DNA of 64,000 nt, from positions 1 to 64,000 of the forward strand of contig NZ_CBVI010000044.1 of the NCBI RefSeq assembly GCF_000513195.1, read 5' to 3'. The notes under the pieces are model-generated. The model worked only from the letters and a program-made list of their open reading frames with translations. It was not told the origin of the DNA and did not search any database. The DNA is from Bacteroides timonensis. GTDB taxonomy: Bacteria > Bacteroidota > Bacteroidia > Bacteroidales > Bacteroidaceae. This document shows positions 1 through 9,200 of the stretch, in pieces. Made by a program: the position numbers and the translations under genes. The first letter of the stretch is position 1, and each line of letters opens with the position of its first letter.

Positions 1-821
1 TACTTCTGATCGTGGGTATAACGGTAGCACATGGTGTATCCGTAAATAGCCCATGCCTGTCCGCGCGCCCAGGCAGATTCGTCAGCATACCCCTGTGCGG
101 TTTGTTTCTTACGTACCTCACCGGTTACGGGATCATAATCCACTACGTGATAACAGCTGTTATTGGCACGAAAATGGTTCTTCATGGTGGTATCGGCATG
201 CTTCACGGCAACATTATAATAAGTAGAATCGCCTGAAAGCTTGGAAGCTTCGAACAATAGTTCCAGATTCATCATATTATCTATAATAACCGGGCATTTC
301 CAACCACGTTCTGCCTGCCAGCCCTTATCGGCATCCCAGGACTGAAGTACGCCTGCCGCCGGACGGAAACGGGTAGAAAGAGACTTAGCCGTCTGAATAA
401 TCACAGGCTTGTACGCTTCTTTACCGGCAAAACGATATCCGTTCAGATAGCTGCAACCAATCATAAAGCCCACATCATGATGCCAGGTCAGGTATTGCAC
501 GGAATCCAGCGCTTCTGTATACTTCTCAGCCAGCGGCAACCATTTTTTATCACCGGTCAACTCATATGTATACCAAATATTACCGGGGAAGAAACCGGAA
601 CACCAGTCATCAATGGGTACATAAACAATGCTACCATCTTTGTTGATAGTTCTTGGATTCAGAATTTTCCCTGACTTTTCGATAATGTCGGTCTGAATGG
701 TCTCCTGCGCCACCGCATTATCAATATTCTCTTGGATAAAGTTGCTCTCGGTCTGCTTCTGACTTGTGCAACCCGCCAAAACAAGGAGGGATATTCCCAA
801 TGTCGTGAGGATTGTTTTCAT
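1..821 (-). CDS. GH88 unsaturated glucuronyl hydrolase, lipoprotein (3' end outside window)
   Basis: Removes the 4,5-unsaturated uronic acid that polysaccharide lyases leave on the non-reducing end of oligosaccharides, probably in the periplasm. The start is the ATG at 821-819, followed by a lipoprotein signal ending LVLAGC (Cys18). About 273 codons are present and the gene runs off base 1. Two family motifs are readable: WHHDVGF, whose Asp is near residue 116, and IIDNMMN, whose Asp is near residue 181. These match the two catalytic aspartates of GH88 in sequence and in spacing. The segment ESAWARGQAWAIYG near residue 250 is also typical of the family. The gene is divergent from the thioesterase to its right. 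It could process products of the PL8 lyases further right, but it is not adjacent to them; that link is inference. Confidence 0.93.
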   Translation of the reverse strand, partial: MKTILTTLGISLLVLAGCTSQKQTESNFIQENIDNAVAQETIQTDIIEKSGKILNPRTINKDGSIVYVPIDDWCSGFFPGNIWYTYELTGDKKWLPLAEKYTEALDSVQYLTWHHDVGFMIGCSYLNGYRFAGKEAYKPVIIQTAKSLSTRFRPAAGVLQSWDADKGWQAERGWKCPVIIDNMMNLELLFEASKLSGDSTYYNVAVKHADTTMKNHFRANNSCYHVVDYDPVTGEVRKKQTAQGYADESAWARGQAWAIYGYTMCYRYTHDQK

Positions 822-925
822 AATAATGATTTGTTTATTAAAGTTTCGTATTCTTTCGTCAGCAAAAGTAGCGCAGGTTTACAGAAAAGACCCTCCTAAA
901 TTATACAGGAAAAGGGCAAAATTGT

Positions 926-933
926 TACATTTG
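926..933 (+). promoter_or_regulatory. Candidate -7 box of the thioesterase gene
   Basis: TACATTTG fits the Bacteroides -7 consensus TAnnTTTG and lies 43 bases before the ATG at 977. No clear -33 TTTG is visible at the expected spacing. Confidence 0.5.
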
Positions 934-976
934 CACATAAATCATACCGATTGAACTTTTTAATCATATTGAGAAC

Positions 977-1381
977 ATGACTCCACAAGAATTTTTCAAA
1001 AAAGATCTCTTTGCAGAACAAACCGGCGTAGAACTACTGGAAGTACGCGAAGGATATAGTAAAGCACGTCTCGTTATCACGGAGAATCACCTTAACGCAG
1101 GACACCGCACCCAAGGCGGAGCCATCTTCACTCTTGCAGACCTGGCACTGGCCGCCGCTGCCAATTCACATGGTGCACTGGCTTTCTCCCTGTCTTCCAA
1201 TATCACCTTTTTGCGCGCCAGCGGACCGGGTGACACGCTGTATGCCGAAGCACGCGAACGGTACATCGGACGTACTACCGGATATTATCAGATAGATATC
1301 ACGAACCAGGACGGAAAACTGATTGCTACATTCGAGTCCAGCGTATTCAGAAAAGGGGATCCGCTGCCGTTCAAGGTATAG
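977..1381 (+). CDS. PaaI-family acyl-CoA thioesterase (hotdog fold)
   Basis: A 134-residue single-domain hotdog thioesterase, the usual length for the PaaI/YigI group. The family signature is clear near residues 40-65: an Asn-His-Leu-Asn start, then GGAIFTLADLALAAAANS, in which the Gly-Gly-Ala/Asp pattern frames the helix that carries the active-site acid. It should be cytosolic and hydrolyse acyl- or aryl-CoA thioesters; the substrate cannot be told from sequence. It has no signal peptide. It is transcribed alone, divergent from the GH88 gene, and it converges with the DUF3108 gene across a long inverted repeat. Confidence 0.9.
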   Translation: MTPQEFFKKDLFAEQTGVELLEVREGYSKARLVITENHLNAGHRTQGGAIFTLADLALAAAANSHGALAFSLSSNITFLRASGPGDTLYAEARERYIGRTTGYYQIDITNQDGKLIATFESSVFRKGDPLPFKV

Positions 1382-1467
1382 AGCTACAAGTTACGAGCTA
1401 CGAGCTACAAGTGGCTGCACTATCATTCCGAAAGGCACTCGTAGCTTGTAGCTCGTAACTCGTAGCT
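1382..1467. repeat. 31-bp inverted repeat between convergent genes, made of 7-bp words
   Basis: The left arm (1382-1412) and right arm (1437-1467) are complementary over 31 positions with about three mismatches. Each arm is itself built from the word GAGCTAC or close variants. The repeat sits between the stops of two convergent genes and probably works as a bidirectional terminator or RNA hairpin. It has no long T run directly after the stem, so termination is inferred from position and symmetry only. Confidence 0.7.
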
Positions 1468-1470
1468 TTC

Positions 1471-2352
1471 TCATTTCTTCTTTACCACCGACGTCATCGG
1501 ATAACGATTTCCTTGTACGCTCTTCAGGAAAGCCTTTGCCGACCCGAAGTTAAGATACATATCCAAGCGAATCGGGAGATGATTCTTATCATCTGAGATA
1601 AAAAAAGTAATCACTTCTTTTTCCTTTCCTTTTTTATATTCTACAAAAGAGAATACGAGGCAACGATAAATCGTATCATTATTGGCTTTTACATCTTCTT
1701 TGCCCCGGTAAATCAGCGTCTGTTCTTCTACCTTACGTCCGGTGGCCATAGGGAAAAGAATCCGGTCGCCTATTTTATAATCTGCCGGATCGTAAGAACG
1801 CGCCTGCGCCAGGATACTCAACATATCGAAGATGCAACGGCTGTCACTGTATTCCATCTCTTGCGGATCGCGGACCGGATTGTGCCAGATACGCCTCTGC
1901 TTCACGTTGGATACGCCATCCTTATATGAAAACCAAGCTTCATCCACCGTATAGCGGTCACCCTCTTCGGCCGCTTTACGGAAGTAGAGCGGCTCCAGCT
2001 TTTCACTGACATAGCAAGTCAGCGTATCACGCATCTTAAAGAAGAAATCGGTCTTTTTACTTCCTACCGAAAGCAAGTTGAAGCGGTAGGCAGGTTGTAA
2101 CTGAAAAGTAGTGGAGAAGGTGGTCAGACTTGCCAGCCCCACCTTCTTCCAGATAAACTTCCAGTTAAAATATAAATCGTACATCACGTGCTCGCCGGAC
2201 TGAAATGCGGTGTTTTGAGCCGTACATTGTGCCTTGGCAGGCGTGAACATCATCGTAAGCAACAGTGCTCCCAACAGGCAGAACACCCATCCGCGCTTAC
2301 CGGTTATTGCCGGAGCCGCGGTTATTCTGGTTTCTCTTTTTCTTGTCTTCAT
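1471..2352 (-). CDS. DUF3108 family exported protein
   Basis: A 293-residue protein that matches the DUF3108 pattern: an N-terminal signal segment (WVFCLLGALLLTMMFTPAKA), then an FxxGExxxYDLYFNWKFIWKKVG start near residue 55, typical of this beta-rich envelope family of unknown function. The start at MKTRKRE (2352) is chosen because it gives a normal n-region before the hydrophobic core. An in-frame ATG further upstream at 2406 would add 18 polar residues. Either start overlaps the 3' end of the upstream Ig-like gene (stop at 2297), by 56 or 110 bases, so the two are probably translationally coupled. The role is unknown. Confidence 0.85.
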   Translation of the reverse strand: MKTRKRETRITAAPAITGKRGWVFCLLGALLLTMMFTPAKAQCTAQNTAFQSGEHVMYDLYFNWKFIWKKVGLASLTTFSTTFQLQPAYRFNLLSVGSKKTDFFFKMRDTLTCYVSEKLEPLYFRKAAEEGDRYTVDEAWFSYKDGVSNVKQRRIWHNPVRDPQEMEYSDSRCIFDMLSILAQARSYDPADYKIGDRILFPMATGRKVEEQTLIYRGKEDVKANNDTIYRCLVFSFVEYKKGKEKEVITFFISDDKNHLPIRLDMYLNFGSAKAFLKSVQGNRYPMTSVVKKK

Positions 2353-4219
2353 CTGGTTTTTGTTTTTTGAGTTCATCCGGTTTCTGTTTATCCAGCGGCT
2401 TTTCATGTATATTCCAATCCTGGGTCAAGTCGAAATTAGCTTTCAGTTCTATCACCTGAGGATAATAATACACTTTCTCCGGTTGCCGTTTGTCTTCGTA
2501 TTTTCCGGTGTCCCACACACCGTTTCCATTCGTATCATTTATAAGGCGTGCACTATATTTGCCGGGATTCAGGAAGTAGAAATCTGCCTTACCGTCGACA
2601 ACCGGCACTGTACGTACCACTTTATCCTGTGCGTCCAGCAATTCTACAAAAGCAATTGAATCTGCTCCCGTCACATTATAGAATATTTGCCCGTACTCTT
2701 CAGGTTTCTTCACCTTAAATTCTTTCTTTATCTTATCGGTGAAAAGGCCATATATTCCATGGAAAGCCGTCGAGTCGACTTCAAAAGCATAGCTTTCACC
2801 GGGCACCCAATCTGCATAAACATTATAGCGCATCAGGTTCAGAGAGTCCGGAACAAAGTCGTAAGGGACATCATTCCACAAACTGTCTACTTTCTGTTTC
2901 AGATGAATGGCACCATCAGCAACAGTTGCCAGCGGTTCAGTAAATGTAAGAGATATATAGTCGTAGATATCCATCGCACCCGGTGCATATACATCTACAG
3001 GCAAGAACACCGTCGGTTCTACATACTCCTTACCCTCTTTCTCCGCTTTCTTTTTGGCTTTTTCCAGTTCCTTTTCTTTCTTCTCACGTTCCTTCTCAAG
3101 TTCTTTCTCGGACTTAGGCCGAATCTTCGATACAAGTCTCAGAGTATCCGTACGCGGTACCAACTGGTTGAGCGTATCCGTATAGAGGTAAGTGAGACTC
3201 ATCTTCAAAGTATCCATCTTATAAATCAGAGAGTCTCTTATCCAATAATGAAGCGTATCAATGCGTCCGGTTGGCTTCTCTACGATGAAAGCGTTGGTTT
3301 CATCGAAATTCAGTCCCTTCAACAACGGCAGGCTGTCAGCCTGGGTAGAGAAATAGAAAGAGAATTTACGGGATTCAGGACGTTCGCTCCTGATGAGACG
3401 TTGCGACAAAACCCGTTCTTTGAAACAACGCAATATGACGTCATCCGGAGAGTAATGAGTATAAGTTCTCTCCATGATCGTATCTATCGTCAGAGAATCT
3501 TTCCAGAGTGTATCAAGACGTATCCGTTCATCCATGGCAGGAATAATCAGGGAGTCTTCGAAAGCAATCATTTCAGTGGGCTGACTATAATAGAAGTTTT
3601 GGTCAGCATCTTGCAATCCGTAGATGCGGTATTCGCCCGGAGCAACACCCCGAATTGTGAAACGTCCGCGACTATCGGTACGACCTACACGTTCAAAAGG
3701 TATCGTAGTAAAGGCCGAGTCAGCTAAATTGGAATGCATACCTACCAGCATACCTTTCACCGGTTCCAGATTGGCTGCATTCAGCACGGTACCGGAAACC
3801 ACCATCGAGTCGATAACGGAACCCGTGGAGAAAGTAAACCCGAAATCGGGCAACGGATTACCTTCATTATTGTCCTGAATAGCATCCGAGAAGTCTATCG
3901 AATAAGTAGTATTCAGCTTGAGAGTATCCTTTAAGGTGATTACCACCTTCTTCCCATTCGCCTTTATCTCCGGTTGTTGCACCTGGGGTGGAGAAATCAC
4001 AATCTTCTCCCCGGGTTTCTCAAGCTTGATGAATTCATCGAATTCAATCGTAACTTTCTTCCGGTTATTATTAAGCGCGCCCGGCGCAGGCGTACTACCT
4101 ACGAAGCGTGGAGGGGTTTCATCAATAGCACCACCTTCCGGACGACCGATGCTGGCGCAAGAATAAAGCACGACACCAACAACGGCAACACCTGCCAGAC
4201 GATTGAAAAGAGACTTCAT
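2297..4219 (-). CDS. Ig-like domain (Big_5/SbsA type) lipoprotein
   Basis: A 640-residue lipoprotein with a signal peptide ending VVLYSCAS (Cys near residue 21). It is followed by a Bacterial Ig-like domain at about 35-140, beginning with the DETPPRFVGSTPAPGALN motif usual for this Bacteroidetes family, and then a carboxypeptidase-like beta domain at about 140-230. A strongly charged Lys/Glu run lies at about residues 365-400 and looks like a helical linker. The C-terminal third contains a DTNGNGVWDTGKY segment resembling a cell-surface beta-sandwich domain. The last residues are Lys/Asn/Gly-rich, in a region that also encodes the start of the next gene. It is probably envelope-anchored; the function is unknown. 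It is first in a two-gene operon with the DUF3108 gene. Confidence 0.85.
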   Translation of the reverse strand: MKSLFNRLAGVAVVGVVLYSCASIGRPEGGAIDETPPRFVGSTPAPGALNNNRKKVTIEFDEFIKLEKPGEKIVISPPQVQQPEIKANGKKVVITLKDTLKLNTTYSIDFSDAIQDNNEGNPLPDFGFTFSTGSVIDSMVVSGTVLNAANLEPVKGMLVGMHSNLADSAFTTIPFERVGRTDSRGRFTIRGVAPGEYRIYGLQDADQNFYYSQPTEMIAFEDSLIIPAMDERIRLDTLWKDSLTIDTIMERTYTHYSPDDVILRCFKERVLSQRLIRSERPESRKFSFYFSTQADSLPLLKGLNFDETNAFIVEKPTGRIDTLHYWIRDSLIYKMDTLKMSLTYLYTDTLNQLVPRTDTLRLVSKIRPKSEKELEKEREKKEKELEKAKKKAEKEGKEYVEPTVFLPVDVYAPGAMDIYDYISLTFTEPLATVADGAIHLKQKVDSLWNDVPYDFVPDSLNLMRYNVYADWVPGESYAFEVDSTAFHGIYGLFTDKIKKEFKVKKPEEYGQIFYNVTGADSIAFVELLDAQDKVVRTVPVVDGKADFYFLNPGKYSARLINDTNGNGVWDTGKYEDKRQPEKVYYYPQVIELKANFDLTQDWNIHEKPLDKQKPDELKKQKPDEDKKKRNQNNRGSGNNR

Positions 4220-4417
4220 ATCTAAATATTTATTACGTAATGCGCTGCAAAAATAAAGGTTATCCCTTAATAAACAGAATGCTTTACAGTATTTTAATCA
4301 AAAAAGAGCAAGAAGACAGTAAAAACAGATAAAATAGAGGAAAGGTTCAATCGGGGGCATGAAAGGGAAGGTACTTCAGCAAGGCCCAGCGAAACGGGTA
4401 ACTATCTGTGTAGTAAT

Positions 4418-4527
4418 ACACTTGGTGTTCCACAACAATCAGTCGTAGTGGAACACGAGTTCAGTAGTAGTGGGAAACCAGTTCAGTAGTAGTGGGAAGT
4501 ACCCTCAGTCCTAGTGGGAATATCACT
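4418..4527. repeat. Intergenic array with 22-bp period (array 1, five units)
   Basis: Four direct units start at 4440, 4462, 4484 and 4506, each 22 bases, sharing CAGTNNTAGTGGGAA or close variants. A preceding unit at 4418 carries the inverted core GTTCCAC, giving a 9-bp hairpin arm (GTGTTCCAC / GTGGAACAC). The first 10-15 bases of each unit are conserved and the rest is variable. The array lies in the 766-base gene-free stretch between the Ig-like lipoprotein and the RND operon. The function is unknown. Confidence 0.8.
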
Positions 4528-4555
4528 CCTTTCTGTACCTACTATGCAACGCTTT

Positions 4556-4713
4556 AAAAATAAGTTGGTACAAAAATGATAATTTAGCGGATTTTCATTT
4601 TTCATCCGCGGATGAAAAATCACTTGCACGCCGAAAGGAACCAACGGTCAGCGAAGCTAAATCTTACTCCAGCACTACGCCGCTAATTATCATTTTTGTA
4701 CCAACTTATTTTT
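4556..4713. repeat. Foldback element with 35-bp arms and an internal perfect palindrome
   Basis: The left arm (4556-4590) and right arm (4680-4713) are nearly perfectly complementary, differing by one missing T. They enclose about 90 bases that include a perfect 24-bp palindrome at 4597-4620 centred on CCGCGG. No coding frame is present. Seventeen bases of the arm (AAATGATAATTTAGCGG) recur in the arm of the larger foldback element at 15689-15927, so this looks like a member of a dispersed non-coding repeat family. Confidence 0.8.
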
Positions 4714-4845
4714 TAATGATCCCTATAAATAGAAGCCGGAGGGATAAGAGCAGATTGGAATAGCATGTTGGGGACTTATATATAAGATATGTATGAAACA
4801 TAGTTAAAAATAGACGCAAATAGAACTAATCTGTTCAAAAATAGA

Positions 4846-4853
4846 TAATTTTG
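4846..4853 (+). promoter_or_regulatory. Candidate -7 box of the RND operon
   Basis: TAATTTTG fits TAnnTTTG and is the only good match between the foldback element and the adaptor gene at 4986. It would give a leader of about 130 bases. The rest of 4714-4985 is AT-rich with no other feature I can support. Confidence 0.45.
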
Positions 4854-4985
4854 CAGCCGGAAAACCCGAAGAGTGCTTTAAGTTTTCCCCTTTGTCCTCC
4901 GTATTATCCAAACTATGACAAGACAGAAGAAGCCTGTATTTACCAAATGAAAAAATAAACCAAAAGACAGAGAATAATTACAAGT

Positions 4986-6158
4986 ATGAAGAGTAGATTG
5001 ATTTTATTGGCATGTTGCCTGTCACTGTTCGGTTGCGGACAAAGTGACAAAACTACGGGTAAAGCACCCGAATTTGCAGTGATTACAGTGGAAACGACCA
5101 CTGCCAACTTAACGAACAGTTATCCGGCTACAATCAGAGGTAAACAAGATGTAGAAATCCGCCCCATGGTAAGCGGTTTCATCACCAAACTGCATGTAGA
5201 CGAAGGTTCAGTAGTACGCAAGGGACAAGTGTTGTTCAGCATTGACCCCGTACAGTATCAAGCTGCCGTGAACTCAGCCAAAGCTGCTGTTGAAACAGCC
5301 AAAGCTGCCGTGAATACGCAAGAACTTACCGTAAACAACAAGCGTGAGCTGAACAAGAAAAATATCATCAGCAACTACGATTTGCAGATGGCAGAGAATC
5401 AACTGGCACAAACAAAAGCACAATTGGCACAAGCTGAAGCACAATTAGTAAACGCCAAGAACAATCTGTCGTATACCAGTGTAACCAGCCCCAGCGATGG
5501 TGTAGTAGGTAGCATCCCCTACCGTGTAGGCAGTTTGGTCAGCCCTTCCGTTGCCAGCCCGTTAACTACCGTAGCCGATATTTCTGAAATGTATGCTTAC
5601 TTCTCCATGACCGAGAGACAGTTGCTGTCGCAGATTCGCGAGGGTGGCAGCACTAAAGAAATTCTGGAAAGAATGCCCGATGTACAGTTACAACTTATCG
5701 ACGGAACCATGTATGCCGACAGCGGTCGCGTAGAAACCATCAGCGGCGTTATCGACCAGACTACCGGTTCGGTAACTATGCGTGCCCTCTTCCCCAACAA
5801 GCACAATGTGCTGCGTAGCGGAAGTACCGGTAATGTGGTATTCCCCAACCCGATGACAAATGTTATTATGATACCCCAATCAGCCACTACAGAAATACAG
5901 GACAAGAAATTCGTATTCGTAGTGCAACCAGACAACACCCTGAAGAATACGGAAATCCAAGTGTTCAAGCTGAACGACGGTAAGTATTACTATGTAACCG
6001 AAGGTTTGAAAGCCGGTGATAAAGTAGTAATGGAAGGCGTGCAGAACCTGAGAGACGGAGCATCTATCACTCCTATCACTCCTGCAGAAAAAGAAGCTGA
6101 ATATCAGAAAGCCCTGAAAGACCAGAAAGAAGGTAATATTCAAACTGCGTTCAATTAA
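4986..6158 (+). CDS. RND efflux periplasmic adaptor (MexA/AcrA type), lipoprotein
   Basis: A 390-residue membrane-fusion protein that links an RND pump to an outer-membrane channel. Its lipoprotein signal ends LSLFGCGQ (Cys near residue 17). Domains in order: a lipoyl half-motif at about 55-75 (SGFITKLHVDEGSVVRKGQVLF), a coiled-coil hairpin at about 85-160 rich in Ala, Gln, Lys and Glu, the second lipoyl half at about 165-190, a beta-barrel at about 190-280, and a membrane-proximal domain. The length is normal for the family. It is first in the operon adaptor, pump, channel, and is separated from the pump gene by 87 bases that hold an inverted repeat. Substrates cannot be predicted; no regulator gene adjoins the operon. 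Confidence 0.96.
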   Translation: MKSRLILLACCLSLFGCGQSDKTTGKAPEFAVITVETTTANLTNSYPATIRGKQDVEIRPMVSGFITKLHVDEGSVVRKGQVLFSIDPVQYQAAVNSAKAAVETAKAAVNTQELTVNNKRELNKKNIISNYDLQMAENQLAQTKAQLAQAEAQLVNAKNNLSYTSVTSPSDGVVGSIPYRVGSLVSPSVASPLTTVADISEMYAYFSMTERQLLSQIREGGSTKEILERMPDVQLQLIDGTMYADSGRVETISGVIDQTTGSVTMRALFPNKHNVLRSGSTGNVVFPNPMTNVIMIPQSATTEIQDKKFVFVVQPDNTLKNTEIQVFKLNDGKYYYVTEGLKAGDKVVMEGVQNLRDGASITPITPAEKEAEYQKALKDQKEGNIQTAFN

Positions 6159-6245
6159 CGTTTAACGGTTAATGATTAGTGATAAGCAGCTGCGCTATAT
6201 CGCAGATACTTATCACTAATCACTAACCCCTAATCACTAAATAAT
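6159..6245. repeat. Inverted repeat in the adaptor-pump junction
   Basis: TTAGTGATAAG-type words before the centre are complementary to CTTATCACTAATCACTA after it, giving a hairpin that fills most of the gap between two operon genes. The words have a 7-bp period. It may set transcript stability or partial termination; that is inference. Confidence 0.6.
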
Positions 6246-9200
6246 ATGAAATTAGATAGATTTATTAATCGTCCGGTACTATCTACGGTAATCTCCGTAT
6301 TGATAGTGATCCTGGGTCTTATTGGTCTGGCAACCTTGCCTATCACCCAATACCCGGACATTGCACCACCAACCGTATCGGTGCGCGCTACCTATACAGG
6401 CGCCAACGCCCAGACGGTATTGAACTCTGTCATCGCACCGCTGGAAGATCAGATCAACGGTGTGGAGAACATGATGTACATGACTTCCAACGCCACCAAC
6501 AGCGGTTCTGCCGATATTTCCGTTTACTTCAAGCAAGGAACCGACCCGGATATGGCTGCCGTAAACGTACAGAACCGTGTATCTATGGCACAAGGTCTGC
6601 TGCCCGCCGAAGTAACCAAGGTGGGTGTGACGACACAAAAGAGACAGACCTCCATGTTGATGGTATTCTCTATTTATGATGAGACAGACTCGTACAATAT
6701 TGAATTCCTTGAGAACTACGCCAACATCAACCTTATCCCCGAAGTAAAACGTGTTGCCGGTGTAGGTGACGCGATGGTATTGGGTACCGACTACTCCATG
6801 CGCATCTGGCTGAAGCCTGACGTGATGGCTCAATACAAATTAGTGCCTAATGACGTAGCGGCAGTTCTGGCAGAACAGAATATCGAGGCTGCCCCGGGAC
6901 AATTTGGCGAACGTGGTAACCAGACATTCCAATATACGATACGTTACAAAGGACGTCTGCAACAACCGGAAGAGTTTGAAAACATCGTCATCAAAGCGAT
7001 GGAAAACGGCGAAGTACTCCGCCTGAAAGATGTTGCCGAGATTGAGCTGGGACGTCTGACTTATAGCTTCAACAATACCGTAAACGGCCATAAAGCCGTC
7101 AGCTGTATCGTATTCCAGATGGCTGGAAGTAACGCTACACAAACCATCAGCGACCTGGAAACATTGTTGAACGATTATTCCAACAAACTGCCTTCGGGCT
7201 TGCAAATCAATATCGCGCAGAGTGCCAACGACTTCTTGTTCGCCTCTATCCATGAGGTAATCAAGACTTTAATCGAGGCCTTCATCCTTGTGTTCATCGT
7301 GGTATATATCTTCCTGCAAGATTTCCGCTCCACATTAATCCCCGCCATCGCTATCCCGGTAGCTTTGATTGCAACGTTCTTCGTACTGAAGCTGATCGGC
7401 TTTAGCATCAACTTGCTTACCCTCTCGGCCATGGTGCTCGCCATTGCGATAGTGGTCGACGACGCCATAGTCGTCGTCGAGGGTGTCCATGCGAAGCTGG
7501 ACCAGGGATACAAGTCTGCCCGTACCGCTTCCATCGACGCCATGAGTGAACTGGGCGGAGCTATCGTTTCCATTACGTTGGTCATGATGTCTGTATTTAT
7601 CCCCGTAAGTTTCATGGGTGGTACGGCAGGTACATTCTACCGGCAGTTCGGTCTGACAATGGCCATCGCCATCGGTTTTTCCGCATTGAACGCCTTGACA
7701 TTGAGTCCGGCATTGTGTGCCATCTTCCTGAAACCACACGATGAACACGGTGAAAAGAAATCGACCTTCATTAGCCGCTTCCATACAGGCTTCAATGTGG
7801 CTTACGACAAAATGCTGAAGAAGTATAAGAATAACGTCTTGTTCTTCATACAGAAGAAATGGCTGAGTTTCGGCCTTGTGGTAGCTTCCATCGTATTACT
7901 GGTTTTCTTCATGAAGATTACTCCGACGGGTATGGTCCCTAATGAAGATACGGGTACCATCATGGGTGTGGTAACCTTGCCTCCGGGTACTTCGCAGGAA
8001 CGAGCCCAAGAAGTGCTGAACCGAGTAGACAGCCTGGTAGCTGCCGAACCTGCCGTTGCATCCCGTACGGTAATTTCCGGTTACAGCTTCATCGGCGGAC
8101 AAGGACCTTCTTACGGTTCTATCATCATCAAACTGAAGAACTGGGAAGAGCGTTCCACTATGCAGAACTCCAATGTTGTTTATATCACGCTTTTCATGCG
8201 TGCACAGAAGATTATCAAGGAAGCGCAGGTACTGTTCTTCGCTCCTCCTATGATTCCGGGTTACTCTGCATCCAGCGATATCGAATTGAACATGCAGGAT
8301 AAGACCGGTGGTGACTTGAATCACTTCTTCGATGTAGTGAATGACTATACCGCCGCATTGGAGGCGCGTCCGGAAATCAACTCCGCAAAGACAAGCTTTA
8401 ACCCGAACTTCCCGCAGTATATGCTGGATATTGATGCCGCTGCTTGTAAGAAGGCAGGCATCAGTCCGAGCGACATCCTCGGCACTATGCAGGGATACTT
8501 CGGCGGTCTGTATGCTTCCAACTTCAACAGTTTCGGTAAGATGTACCGTGTAATGGTTCAGGCAGAACCCGAAGCAACCAAGAATCTGGAATCGTTGGCC
8601 AGCATCAAAGTGCGCAACGGCAATGAGATGGCTCCGATTACCCAGTTCGTTTCCATCAAGAAGGTATACGGACCTGACATTATCAGCCGTTTCAACCTGT
8701 ATACTTCCATGAAGGTGATGGTTGCTCCTGCTTCCGGATATACTTCCGGTCAGGCGCTGGCTGCCATCTCCGAGGTTGCCAAAGAGAACTTGCCTGCCGG
8801 TTTCGCTTACGAGTTGGGAGGTATGGCACGTGAAGAGGCCGAGACCAGTGGTAGCACCACAGGATTGATCTTCGTACTCTGTTTCGTATTCGTTTACCTG
8901 TTGTTGAGTGCGCAGTATGAAAGTTACATTCTGCCGCTTGCTGTACTGTTGTCTATTCCGTTCGGTCTGTTGGGTAGCTTCCTGTTCGTCAACGGTATGA
9001 GCGCTATCGGTAATATTTCCATTCTGAAGATGATAATGGGATCCATGTCCAACGACATTTATATGCAGATCGCATTGATCATGTTGATGGGTCTGTTGGC
9101 AAAGAATGCCATCTTGATTATTGAGTTTGCCCTTGACCGTCGTAAGATGGGTATGAGTATCACATGGGCAGCCGTACTGGGTGCCGCAGCCCGTCTACGT

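Noticed and set aside
2687..3727. A 346-codon open frame on the plus strand
   Set aside because: It is antisense to the Ig-like lipoprotein gene, has low-complexity Phe/Arg-rich translation and no recognisable start context or domain.
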